This document shows, piece after piece, positions 46,377-54,796 of a stretch of 64,000 bases of DNA (its first letter is position 1; every line of letters begins with the position of its first letter). The DNA is from a bacterium (GTDB taxonomy: Bacteria; Armatimonadota; UBA5829), in the NCBI GenBank assembly GCA_021372295.1, contig JAJFUS010000019.1, positions 62,001-126,000 on the forward strand, written 5' to 3'. Under the pieces are notes generated by a model. That model did not search any database and was not told where the DNA came from. It was given only the letters and a program-made list of their open reading frames with translations. The position numbers and the translations under genes are program-made.

Positions 46377-47051
46377 TTACTTTTTCCTGCGAATAGCAAG
46401 CCCGACAAATCCAACGAAACCGCCAAACATTGCGAGCATGCTGGCCGGTTCCGGAACAGCTTGCACACAAACATTGTCCAGCACCATGCTACCTTTGCCT
46501 AAGTTCCACGCCAAGTCCAGCTTAGTAACGCTGGTAGGGGCAATCCATGTGCTTGTATACTCTGTCCATGCTGAGTTCAAAACCCAACCGGTGTAATTGG
46601 TGGCAATCGGAGTCCAATCGCTGTATCCTCTTTCTTCAAACACGAACCAGCTATCGGAATCTGATCGAGCCCAGAAAGACACTTCGTATGATTGTCCTGC
46701 TGTCACCGGAATCCAACTGTCCGTAGGAGCTGCGTCCATGTCAATAAACACGCTGTCGCTTTCTGTCGTCTTGGACAACTTCAGCGCCACATTTCCATCC
46801 TGTGCTGCTGCTCCACTGACTACCTGCAGAGTACCGGTACCTCCATTGTAAAACCGTATGTTGCTACAAACGTTGGTCATTCCAGTGGCGGTAATAGTCG
46901 TGCCCGCAGTAGCACTCTCAAAGCTGTAATCCGGCATTATATTGGCAACGGCGGCAGATACGCCCAAAACTAATGACAGTGCTATGCCTGCAACGATCGG
47001 CTTAAGCGCAGCCGTAAAACTTGATCGATGGTCTTTTCTTAGTGTAATCAT
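46377..47051 (-). CDS. PEP-CTERM sorted secreted protein with CBM-like module
   Basis: 224 residues. An N-terminal signal segment (KPIVAGIALSLVLGVSAAVA) precedes a beta-sandwich module closely resembling the modules of the 39455-43921 protein (AAQDGNVALKLSKT and VTAGQSYEVSFWARSDS). The C-terminus is a canonical PEP-CTERM signal: VPEPAS, a hydrophobic helix (MLAMFGGFVGFVGLAI), then RRKK. Such proteins are processed by an exosortase and exported to the outer surface, usually together with extracellular polysaccharide. No exosortase is in this window. Immediately downstream, on the same strand, of the GntR/LacI-type regulator. Confidence 0.9.
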   Translation of the reverse strand: MITLRKDHRSSFTAALKPIVAGIALSLVLGVSAAVANIMPDYSFESATAGTTITATGMTNVCSNIRFYNGGTGTLQVVSGAAAQDGNVALKLSKTTESDSVFIDMDAAPTDSWIPVTAGQSYEVSFWARSDSDSWFVFEERGYSDWTPIATNYTGWVLNSAWTEYTSTWIAPTSVTKLDLAWNLGKGSMVLDNVCVQAVPEPASMLAMFGGFVGFVGLAIRRKK

Positions 47052-47102
47052 CTTCTCATCTTCTCCTCTAATTTAGTGTTTTGTTATCTGTGGCGAAATA
47101 TA

Positions 47103-48287
47103 TTACGGTGTTTTCCTATCACCCCTTTCATCGCGCGAGCCGACAGCATCCACGAGGCTCAAACTATCGGACACAATAATCTTGCCCGGAACAATAACAT
47201 GTTGCATAGAACTATACTCACCGCTAGCTCGCTTCAACGCAAGGTCAACAGATTGAGCGCCGATCTCCTCGAATGGCTGCATAGCCGTTATGTATAGAAT
47301 GTCGGGCGGAATTCTTGTGCCCCAATCATCGAAGGAAGCCAGAGCCAACTTACCAGAAAGACAGTTGTTGTATATGAACTGCGACATGACCTCTATACAC
47401 CAGGGATAGTCTGCAAATACCGCAAAATCACCTTCTATTGACCCAAGTATCTCGGCCACTTCGATGACGCAATCACCTTGATTGTTCACAACCAGTGAAT
47501 CAACCTTGTCGAACGCAATCTTGTGAATGTGGCAGTCCAGTCCAAAGTTGCTCACAGCCTTTTTGTAACCCTTAAGCCTGTCAGCCAGCGGAGAAATATC
47601 CGCTCCATCTTGCGTGAAATAGTGTATTTGTCGAAAACCATGCTCTACTAAGAGCTTTACTACAGTCTCAGCACTCTCAGTGTTGTTGGAGACCACATAA
47701 TCTGTCGGAACGCGGTTGAGATACCTGTCTATCATAATCACAGGTATTCCCGCTTCTACGAGCCTAGCCAATGACTTTTCATTTGACTTTGACCCAAGCC
47801 AAAACATAATCACTGCGTCAATTCCGCGATCCATAAGTCTGGCGAGGTTTCTGGCCTCGACTTCAGGATCATCATGATCCAGATACAGGATAATGTCCGT
47901 TCCTGTGTTTTTTGCCTCATACTGTATGGCCTGAACATAGCGTGCGAGTATGTTGTATCCGACGCTGTATTCCGAATCCCTCTTCGCATACAAATGGGGA
48001 ACAACCAAAGCAATTGTTTTCGGGACGATTTTCGGCTCAGCGACAAATGTCCCTCTGCCCTGCACTTTGCACAGCAATCCGTCCTGTACCAAAGCCGCCA
48101 CGGCTTCCCTTACCGTGTTGACGCTCATGCCGTAATATTCGGCCATATTGGTTAAGCTGGGTATGCAATCCCCGGCTTTATATTGTCCATTATCTATAGT
48201 CTCTCTCAGAATGTCGGCCAGTTGCTGTGTTTTGGAAACGCTGACAACATGCTTTCTTCCAATATGTTTTTCTTTATTGTTCTCCAC
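47103..48287 (-). CDS. GntR-type regulator with LacI/PBP1-like sugar-sensing domain
   Basis: 394 residues from a GTG preceded by GGAG at seven bases (the ATG-like reading from 48323 lacks a site). The N-terminal winged helix (~20-85) carries the GntR recognition segment SLTNMAEYYGMSVNTVREAVAALVQDGLL with RGTFVAEP. The remaining ~300 residues are a periplasmic-binding-protein-like domain (KTIALVVPHLY, IPVIMIDRYLNRVPTDYVVSNN, FDDWGTRIPPDILYITAMQPFEEIGAQSVDLAL). This is the AraR-type architecture, sensing a sugar. It may control the adjacent PEP-CTERM gene or the arabinose-type operon ~12 kb away; that link is speculation. Confidence 0.88.
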   Translation of the reverse strand: MENNKEKHIGRKHVVSVSKTQQLADILRETIDNGQYKAGDCIPSLTNMAEYYGMSVNTVREAVAALVQDGLLCKVQGRGTFVAEPKIVPKTIALVVPHLYAKRDSEYSVGYNILARYVQAIQYEAKNTGTDIILYLDHDDPEVEARNLARLMDRGIDAVIMFWLGSKSNEKSLARLVEAGIPVIMIDRYLNRVPTDYVVSNNTESAETVVKLLVEHGFRQIHYFTQDGADISPLADRLKGYKKAVSNFGLDCHIHKIAFDKVDSLVVNNQGDCVIEVAEILGSIEGDFAVFADYPWCIEVMSQFIYNNCLSGKLALASFDDWGTRIPPDILYITAMQPFEEIGAQSVDLALKRASGEYSSMQHVIVPGKIIVSDSLSLVDAVGSRDERGDRKTP

Positions 48288-48465
48288 GTTCTTACTCCAG
48301 TCAACAGGTAGTGTGATAGGCACACTGAGTCATTGGATGACTTTGATTGAATTATGCCTCACAAATGTGCCATTGTCAAGAGGGGCAATAAAAAATCGGT
48401 CTATGCGTAAAGATCACCGGTTAATACAAATAGAGAGACAAAAATGGAAGTAATTGCACATACAT

Positions 48466-49599
48466 CTACGCGATCTTCAGCATTTCTCTTGCGCCATCCA
48501 TATCGCCTATCGCAACGCGCGATGCGGCCTGGCTGAGCTGGCGTATGGGAAATGATATCTGGTTAGCGATTATTTTCACGACCACCAGAGAGAACGCCAG
48601 CACAATAATAGAAATGCCTGTGCAGGCGTATGTGAGTCTTGTTACCGACGCCATTGCTTTGCTCATGGGAACTGTGACAGCGATGCCCCAGTGCTCGTCC
48701 GCCCTGCCTACCTTTATGGGCACGAGCACCGTCAGCACATTATCGCCTATGGATTTATCATAATGGGTTATTTCGATGCCGCAATTCGCTATGACCGCAT
48801 TCTTTATACGCAGATCTTCAGGCGAATTTCCGAGGTCTTTGCCGCGCACTGAGGGATTCGGGCTTGCGGCCAGGGTGCCGTCCGCGGCCACAATTTCAGC
48901 GTACCCGGTGCCGTATGGACGGATGTTCTTGATTGTCGAGGAAAGGAAGTCCAAACCTATATCCACGCCCACAACTCCGATGACTCTGCCATTTCTGAAT
49001 ATTGGAACCGTGTAAGAAGTTTCATAGAACTTCGGCGTATTATCATAATATGCGTAAGTATAAGGGCTGATAAGTCTTTCTCTCGCGCTGTTTCTGGGTA
49101 TCACATACCAATCGCCTTCACCAGGCAGCAGGCCATGCTCGCCGGTTATGTCTATTCGTATTTTGCCTGTCGCTTTATTGTAACTCGCTCCATATCGACC
49201 AATGTCATTGCCGTAAGTCGTGTTTACATACTCCGCGTCTTTGCCGTCGAACTCATTGGGTTCAAATATACACCATGCGCAGATCAGATCAGGGTTACCC
49301 TGGAGGAATCTTTTTACTATATCCAAGCCAACTCGCCTGTCTGCAAAATCGTTGTTGACTAGTGTTTCAATGGTATTTGAGAGCGTTTGAGTTGCTGAGG
49401 CCGATTTGTTGAGTCTCATAGAGATGCTGAGGGCATGACGCTGAGCCAGACTTCTTGTTTGCGCATATACCTGCTGTTTGGCATAGTGTCGGAACGCCGT
49501 AATGGATACGGCGCTCACTAAGATCAGTGCGGTACAGACAAGCATACCGGTGCGTAACATTAACCGCGTAGCGATAGACACATTTGATTGTACTCGCAT
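48466..49599 (-). CDS. Double-Cache sensor with HAMP, no output domain
   Basis: 377 residues. An N-terminal helix (TGMLVCTALILVSAVSITAF) and a second helix near ~325 (YACTGISIIVLAFSLVVVKIIA) bracket a periplasmic dCache_1 domain (YGASYNKATGKIRIDI, SYTVPIFRNGRVIGVVGVDIGLDFL, IRPYGTGYAEIVAADGTL). The C-terminal ~35 residues are the start of a HAMP linker (ISFPIRQLSQAASRVAIGDMD) and then stop. Chemoreceptors or sensor kinases normally continue with a signalling domain, which is missing. The ~140 bp downstream to the next gene does not encode one in any frame. Either a truncated gene or a regulatory subunit. Confidence 0.75.
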   Translation of the reverse strand: MRVQSNVSIATRLMLRTGMLVCTALILVSAVSITAFRHYAKQQVYAQTRSLAQRHALSISMRLNKSASATQTLSNTIETLVNNDFADRRVGLDIVKRFLQGNPDLICAWCIFEPNEFDGKDAEYVNTTYGNDIGRYGASYNKATGKIRIDITGEHGLLPGEGDWYVIPRNSARERLISPYTYAYYDNTPKFYETSYTVPIFRNGRVIGVVGVDIGLDFLSSTIKNIRPYGTGYAEIVAADGTLAASPNPSVRGKDLGNSPEDLRIKNAVIANCGIEITHYDKSIGDNVLTVLVPIKVGRADEHWGIAVTVPMSKAMASVTRLTYACTGISIIVLAFSLVVVKIIANQISFPIRQLSQAASRVAIGDMDGAREMLKIA

Positions 49600-49774
49600 T
49601 TAATCCTCTCTATTCAATTTGTCTGCTGGCATGGGTAACGAATGGATAATTAATATACACGCTTGCTAGCTTCAATTATTGGCTTTATGCTCTGCAATCT
49701 TTATCGACGATACGGTTCACGACACATTTGGTGACATAGAATCGTGCTTAAGCATTACACGACGACCAAACGTA

Positions 49775-50860
49775 TCAACCGACTTTCGCCATCTCGGCGG
49801 CAAGTACGCCGGCAGCCGACGCGCTGAGGAAAAACTCTTCGTCCTCGTTGAAGCCGCGTCCCATGCTCGACATCTTTATGCCATTTTCCTGAAGCTCGAT
49901 GATACCGGGGCGGCCGTCAAGGACACGGGTCGTATGGCGGTACGTGATGGCCGAATGCGCGATCTGCTCCTGAATGGCGAGGAGCTTCATCTGGTCGATC
50001 ATGGGGAGCGCAAGGGTGCATTTTGTAAGCGCGATGCGGCTCAGTGAGGTGATTGTGTGGTGGCTAAGGCCCTGGTGGCGTGGCCTTGGGTCGGCAAAGC
50101 TGATTCGGGCGACAGCAATCGGCGAACCCCCGAGGATATTCACGGTGTTGATGATTTCACCCTGCTCGATTGACGAAAACCCGTAAGTAGTGCCCGTCCC
50201 GACATTTCCAGGTCCCGGACAGACCACTATCGCATCGGCTTGGGCGATTTCCTTTGCCGCGATCAGGCCGGTGTATATGGTTACAGCCTCATAATCGCCA
50301 CCGAACGCCTGGCCGATGGTGATTGTCGCGTCGAGAAGTCCCTTCGACCTGAGTTCGAAGACCGACCTGCTGAATGCGAGAGGCAGCGCGGCCGAATCAG
50401 TCATGATGTAGGCAACTCGCGCCCGATTGTGCGTTGCTCGCTTAATGGCCGCGGCTGCAGGGGCGAGTTGGCTATGGAGTTGGCCGATTACCACCGGAAT
50501 CGACCTGAGTGATTGAAAGTTTTCGATTGCTTTGCGATAAGGAGAATCGTCTTCCTCGACCGATAAAACCGTGTGCTGCACGGGCGTATACCGAGCCTTA
50601 ACAATATGTCCAACCTCGTCGTTGTCGCCGGGCTCGAGACGGCTGAGGTTCGCCATTACGAAGTGAACTCCGCCCGTCCCGAGGCGCTTTGTGACGGCCG
50701 TTGTGTTGAGCAGAACCTCATCGCCGACCTGCATTTCGCCGGTCAAGTTCGTATAGGCGATGGCCTTTGCTTTTTCGCCCGAAATATCGACGCCGATCTC
50801 AAGCGTTTCGCCGCGAACGGCGTCGATAGACGTGACTTTTCCCTGCGCTCTGGTGAGCAT
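49775..50860 (-). CDS. DUF3866 family protein
   Basis: 361 residues. The N-terminal KAIAYTNLTGEMQVGDEVLLNTTAVTKRLGTGG, followed by GHIVKARYTPVQ, and the later VVCPGPGNVGTGT with a preceding SLRSIPVVIGQLHSQLAP are features of the DUF3866 family, whose function is unknown. It is found in actinobacteria, firmicutes and related groups. Five bases after the M20 peptidase gene, so part of the same minus-strand run. No membrane segment or signal peptide. Confidence 0.85.
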   Translation of the reverse strand: MLTRAQGKVTSIDAVRGETLEIGVDISGEKAKAIAYTNLTGEMQVGDEVLLNTTAVTKRLGTGGVHFVMANLSRLEPGDNDEVGHIVKARYTPVQHTVLSVEEDDSPYRKAIENFQSLRSIPVVIGQLHSQLAPAAAAIKRATHNRARVAYIMTDSAALPLAFSRSVFELRSKGLLDATITIGQAFGGDYEAVTIYTGLIAAKEIAQADAIVVCPGPGNVGTGTTYGFSSIEQGEIINTVNILGGSPIAVARISFADPRPRHQGLSHHTITSLSRIALTKCTLALPMIDQMKLLAIQEQIAHSAITYRHTTRVLDGRPGIIELQENGIKMSSMGRGFNEDEEFFLSASAAGVLAAEMAKVG

Positions 50861-50865
50861 GTCGA

Positions 50866-51993
50866 CTATTCCTCCGCGCGCGCAGCCGTCTCGATTATGG
50901 CCTGGACGAATGCGGCGGCTGTGGCGAGATCGTTCAGCGAAATGCGCTCAGATGAGCTGTGAGCGCCGTCATAACCGACTCCAACTACCACACAGGCGAT
51001 GCCCGCGGCGTTGAAGATATTGGCGTCGCTGCCGCCGCCGCCGTCCATAAATGTCGGTTCAATCCCGATTTTGTTGCACGCTGCCACGGCAAGTTTTACT
51101 ATCTCGTCGTCCTGCGTCCATTTGAATGAGAAGTACTCGCGGTCACACCTCACCACAGCATTTGCGCCGATTGCTTCGGCCTCGCTTTCAAATACGGCCG
51201 TCATGTGCTCGACCTGGGCGAGGAGTTTGGACTCATCGCGGCTCCTCGCCTCGGCCTTAATCTCGACATGGTCGGGCACTATGTTTCGAGCTTTGCCGCC
51301 TTCGATGACTCCGATATTGGCGGTGGTCTCGAAGTCGATCCTGCCGAGTTTCATCTTGGATATGGCATTGCTTGCCGCCAGAATCGCGCTGATTCCATGT
51401 TCGGGAGCCATTCCGGCGTGAGCCGCTCGACCCTTAATATCAATAAACATATTAGCATGTGAGGGCGCGCTGACAGTGATCCCCCCGGCGGGTTTCTGCG
51501 TGTCGAAGATGTACCCGAAATCAGCGTTGATCTGCGATATGTCCATTGCGCGCGAACCCATCAACCCAATCTCTTCGGCGACGTTAAACACTACCTGAAT
51601 GTCACCGTGAGACGATCCCGAATCGAGCACGGATTCTATGCCCTCTAGGATTGCGGCGATACCGGCCTTGTCGTCGGCTCCGAGGATCGTAGTGCCATCG
51701 GAACGGACTTCGTCACCTTCGATCACGACATTGAGCTTGTCCGTCGACTCGATGGTATCAATATGAGCGCCCAGAAATATCGACTTAGCGCCGGGCGCTG
51801 TGCCTTTCTTGAACGCGATTATATTGCCCGCGTCTCCGCCGATCTTTTCACCGGCATCGTCTTCACAGACATCGAAGCCCAGTGATTGCAGCCTGGCCTT
51901 GAGAAAATCGGCCACCTTGCGCTCGCGTTTTGACGGGCTGTTGATCTTGAGCAAATCCAAAAAGAGTTTTGTCACGCGTTCTTTGTTCGCCAT
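50866..51993 (-). CDS. M20-family metallopeptidase (PepT/YqjE-like)
   Basis: 375 residues. Zinc ligands: LGAHIDTIE, TILGADDKAGIAAILEG (bridging Asp), VVFNVAEEIGLMGSRA (catalytic and bridging Glu), YIFDTQKP, and near the C-terminus GVGYDGAHSSSERISL. The dimerisation domain begins ~185 (NMFIDIKGRAAHAGMAPEHGIS). This matches tripeptidase-T-like M20 peptidases, cytosolic exopeptidases or deacylases. Nine bases downstream of the SIS gene. Confidence 0.9.
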   Translation of the reverse strand: MANKERVTKLFLDLLKINSPSKRERKVADFLKARLQSLGFDVCEDDAGEKIGGDAGNIIAFKKGTAPGAKSIFLGAHIDTIESTDKLNVVIEGDEVRSDGTTILGADDKAGIAAILEGIESVLDSGSSHGDIQVVFNVAEEIGLMGSRAMDISQINADFGYIFDTQKPAGGITVSAPSHANMFIDIKGRAAHAGMAPEHGISAILAASNAISKMKLGRIDFETTANIGVIEGGKARNIVPDHVEIKAEARSRDESKLLAQVEHMTAVFESEAEAIGANAVVRCDREYFSFKWTQDDEIVKLAVAACNKIGIEPTFMDGGGGSDANIFNAAGIACVVVGVGYDGAHSSSERISLNDLATAAAFVQAIIETAARAEE

Positions 51994-52002
51994 TATTCAC
52001 CT

Positions 52003-53040
52003 CTACATTGTCAGAGTTACTTTGTTAAGTCCTCTCGGCCTGTCGGGATCGTAGCCTTTGGTAAGCGCCAGATAGTACGCCAGCAGTTGGCCCGGCATGA
52101 TATACAGCAGTGGACTGAGTTCCTCCTCGACGCACACGGGCATTTTGACAGGCGTCGTGGCAAGCTGTAGAATGTCGTCCTCACTGCTGATGATTATCGT
52201 TTCTGCGCCGCGCTCGTGCAGTTTGACCGCCATCTCTTTCACGCCGCCGTATGCTCGTCCCGGAGGCGCGCAGAGGAAGCAGGCTTCGTTCTCATGCACG
52301 GCGGCAATCGGCCCGTGAAGGAAATCCGCCGCCGAATATCCCAGCATGCCGACATAGCATGTCTCGGCGAGTTTGAGCGAAGTCTCAAGCGCCGTACAAT
52401 AGTTAAACCCGCGCGATATCACATAGCCATCCTGCATATATCTGAAACGCTCGGCTCGACCTTTGATCTGTTCCTCGATGGCCAGTGTTGACCTCATAGC
52501 GTCCGCGCATACGGTCAAACGCTCGATCCGTGACTTGTCGCCGGACAACGATGCGCTCAGCAAATACAATACCGCAAGTGTGGACGTATAAGTTTTGGTC
52601 GCCGCGACACCCAGCTCTTTGCCGGCGTGGCAGAGCAGCGTGTGATCGGCGACTTGAGTCAACCTGGAACCGGGTTCGTTTGTGACAGACACCGTCAGCG
52701 CGCCCATCTCTTTAGACTTTTCGAGATATTCGGCGACATCCGTTGCCTCGCCAGACTGAGATATGCCTATCACAAGCGCCTTGCCGAGCTTCAGGCGCGA
52801 ATCATACAGCGTAAAGACCGAACAGTCAGCCAGAGCCACCGGCAGGCCGTTGTTAATCTCCAATAGATACTTGCCGTATATTGCGGCGTGGTCGGATGTG
52901 CCGCGCGCCGCCATCAATATCAGGTCGATGTCGCGAGCTTCGATTTCAGCGGCCAATGCTGCCGCCGCTTCGCGATCTTCGCCAGCAAGTTTACTTACCA
53001 CATCCGGCTGGGCGTGGATTTCATCAAGCATGAATGACAT
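52003..53040 (-). CDS. Double-SIS sugar-phosphate isomerase/deaminase (GlmS C-domain-like)
   Basis: 345 residues with two SIS domains but no glutaminase domain: MLDEIHAQPDVV at the N-terminus, ARGTSDHAAIYGKYLLE and GISQSGEATDVAEYLE (first SIS, phosphosugar loop), HAGKELGVAATKTYTSTL, then YVISRGFNYCTALETSLKLAETCYVGMLGYSAADFLHGP (second SIS). This is the GlmS isomerase half alone, as in glucosamine-6-phosphate deaminases of NagB-II type and AgaS. A role in amino-sugar catabolism is likely. It follows mtlD after ~70 bases. Confidence 0.87.
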   Translation of the reverse strand: MSFMLDEIHAQPDVVSKLAGEDREAAAALAAEIEARDIDLILMAARGTSDHAAIYGKYLLEINNGLPVALADCSVFTLYDSRLKLGKALVIGISQSGEATDVAEYLEKSKEMGALTVSVTNEPGSRLTQVADHTLLCHAGKELGVAATKTYTSTLAVLYLLSASLSGDKSRIERLTVCADAMRSTLAIEEQIKGRAERFRYMQDGYVISRGFNYCTALETSLKLAETCYVGMLGYSAADFLHGPIAAVHENEACFLCAPPGRAYGGVKEMAVKLHERGAETIIISSEDDILQLATTPVKMPVCVEEELSPLLYIMPGQLLAYYLALTKGYDPDRPRGLNKVTLTM

Positions 53041-53108
53041 GTTTCTTTCCCCTCTAAATTAGATGTTGAGGTTGGCCCCCCGACATCTGCCCCCGATTGC
53101 GCGCTATG

Positions 53109-54284
53109 TCAGGCCTTAAACTCTTGCACCACCAGATCGTATTGTTTAACGACCTCTTTAGTGATTTCCGAATCCTCAGACAGTTTGCTGATCTCGCTCA
53201 GCGCACCGGCCACGCCGCGCTCGCGAAGAATGCCTTGAACCTTGGGTGCAGTCGGGTCGCCATCAGGATCGAAATGCAGACCTGCAGCAATCGCTTTGCA
53301 CATGTGCTCGGGAAACATACCACATTCCTGAACAAGTTTTGCTCCGCCAACCAAACGATCATCTGGCCCAAGTTTTCTCATCGGGTCGCGGCCGACCCTC
53401 GCGACCTGGTCGCCCAGAGCGACGTTTGCGAATCTCTGGAGCAGGTCTTCGATATGCGCCTGGTGCTCCTCGGCGTTAAGCGAGTGCTTCTTCACCAGCG
53501 CTCTGCCGGTCTCTTCCATTGCGTCTCGAACCTCGCGGCTGATCTGCTGGTCGTTCATCGCCTCATACACGAATTTGTATCCCTTAAGATAACCCAAGTA
53601 TGCGGCTGTGGCATGCCCGGCATTATGCGCGTAGAGCTTTCGATCCACGAAGCTCTGGAAGTTGCCCGCAGGCTCCACTCCGACAATTTCCGGCCAATCG
53701 CCCTTGATCGCAGCCTTGGAAACAGGCAAGTGCTTATACGGCTCGACCAATACCAACAGCGGATCCTCACGCTTTTGCTCTTCGGTCATAACGGGAACCA
53801 TTCGCCCAACTACACTCTCCACGAACCCGATTTTCTCTTCAAGATAGGCGTGATATTCCTCGGGCAAAGCCTTTTTGACCTCGGCCTTGAGGAACGGCCC
53901 CATATTCTGCAGGTTTTCGCAAATGACTATATTGATCGGAGCCTCCACTTTGGCCTCGGCTCGTGCCTTAACTCCTGCAGCAATAGTCGGAGCAATGCGC
54001 GGCAGAACGTTGACGCCCACCGCCGTGCACATGAGGTCAGCCGTCTTGATCTCTTCGGCCACGGCGGGAATGTCGAGTCCACTCACCGCGCGGACGTTTG
54101 TGATTGTCACTGTCCACGGATCTTTGCATGCCATTCTAATCGGGTACGACCGTCGCTCGTTTAACAAATCGACCAGGGACTGCTGAACGTCTACAAACAC
54201 GACCTCGAAGCCGGACTCACTGAATAACTGCCCCGCGAAGCCTCGTCCTATATTGCCGGCTCCGAATTGAATTGCCTTCCTCAC
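53109..54284 (-). CDS. mtlD: Mannitol-1-phosphate 5-dehydrogenase
   Basis: 391 residues, GTG start with GGAGG upstream, overlapping the ogt stop by one base. NAD loop IQFGAGNIGRGFAGQLFSESGFEVVFVDV, then SYPIRMACKDPWTVTI, catalytic Lys in FVDRKLYAHNAGHATAAYLGYL and C-terminal FANVALGDQVARVGRDPMRKLGPDDRLVGGA. It interconverts mannitol-1-phosphate and fructose-6-phosphate in the cytosol. No mannitol PTS is present next to it; the co-transcribed SIS protein also works on hexose phosphates. Confidence 0.93.
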   Translation of the reverse strand: MRKAIQFGAGNIGRGFAGQLFSESGFEVVFVDVQQSLVDLLNERRSYPIRMACKDPWTVTITNVRAVSGLDIPAVAEEIKTADLMCTAVGVNVLPRIAPTIAAGVKARAEAKVEAPINIVICENLQNMGPFLKAEVKKALPEEYHAYLEEKIGFVESVVGRMVPVMTEEQKREDPLLVLVEPYKHLPVSKAAIKGDWPEIVGVEPAGNFQSFVDRKLYAHNAGHATAAYLGYLKGYKFVYEAMNDQQISREVRDAMEETGRALVKKHSLNAEEHQAHIEDLLQRFANVALGDQVARVGRDPMRKLGPDDRLVGGAKLVQECGMFPEHMCKAIAAGLHFDPDGDPTAPKVQGILRERGVAGALSEISKLSEDSEITKEVVKQYDLVVQEFKA

Positions 54285-54796
54285 TACATTCCTCCAATAA
54301 AAACACCTTCAAGGTGCAATAACGTTCGTTTCCATTCCAAACCAGCCGAAAACCCGCCGATATGCTTGCCCGACGCAACAACGCGATGGCACGGTATGAC
54401 TATGAGCATACAGTTTCTTGCCATCGCGCCGCCGATTGCTCTCGCCGCTCTGTCCGACCCGACCATTCGAGCCAGGTTGCCATAGGTTACCACTTCGCCG
54501 TAAGGCACATGCTGGCATGCGCGAAGCGCCGCAGCGTAGAACTTGCCCAAGCCAGTCAGATCGACCGGCACGTCCGAAAAATCTACTCGTTTGCCCTCGG
54601 CATAGTCACGCAGTTTGCCCGGAAGATCGCCGAACCCTACACAGTCTTCCACATACGATTCGTCAAATCCTGCCCTGAGCGATTCAATTGCCAACTCGCG
54701 TGTCGGTTTCGGTAAAGTGGATCGCGTGAGTTTGCCATCCTTGGCAGTAAGTGCGATGAAACCGAGTTTTGTCTCAACCACGCAGTAATAATTCAT
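54284..54796 (-). CDS. ogt: Methylated-DNA-protein cysteine methyltransferase
   Basis: 170 residues. The methyl-acceptor motif IPCHRVVASGKHIGGFSAGLE, the helix-turn-helix segment VPYGEVVTYGNLARMVGS (arginine finger within RAARAIGGAMARN) and the N-terminal alpha/beta domain are all present. It directly reverses O6-alkylguanine by moving the alkyl group to cysteine. Its start overlaps the uvrC stop as ATGA, so the two DNA-repair genes are translationally coupled. Confidence 0.95.
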   Translation of the reverse strand: MNYYCVVETKLGFIALTAKDGKLTRSTLPKPTRELAIESLRAGFDESYVEDCVGFGDLPGKLRDYAEGKRVDFSDVPVDLTGLGKFYAAALRACQHVPYGEVVTYGNLARMVGSDRAARAIGGAMARNCMLIVIPCHRVVASGKHIGGFSAGLEWKRTLLHLEGVFIGGM

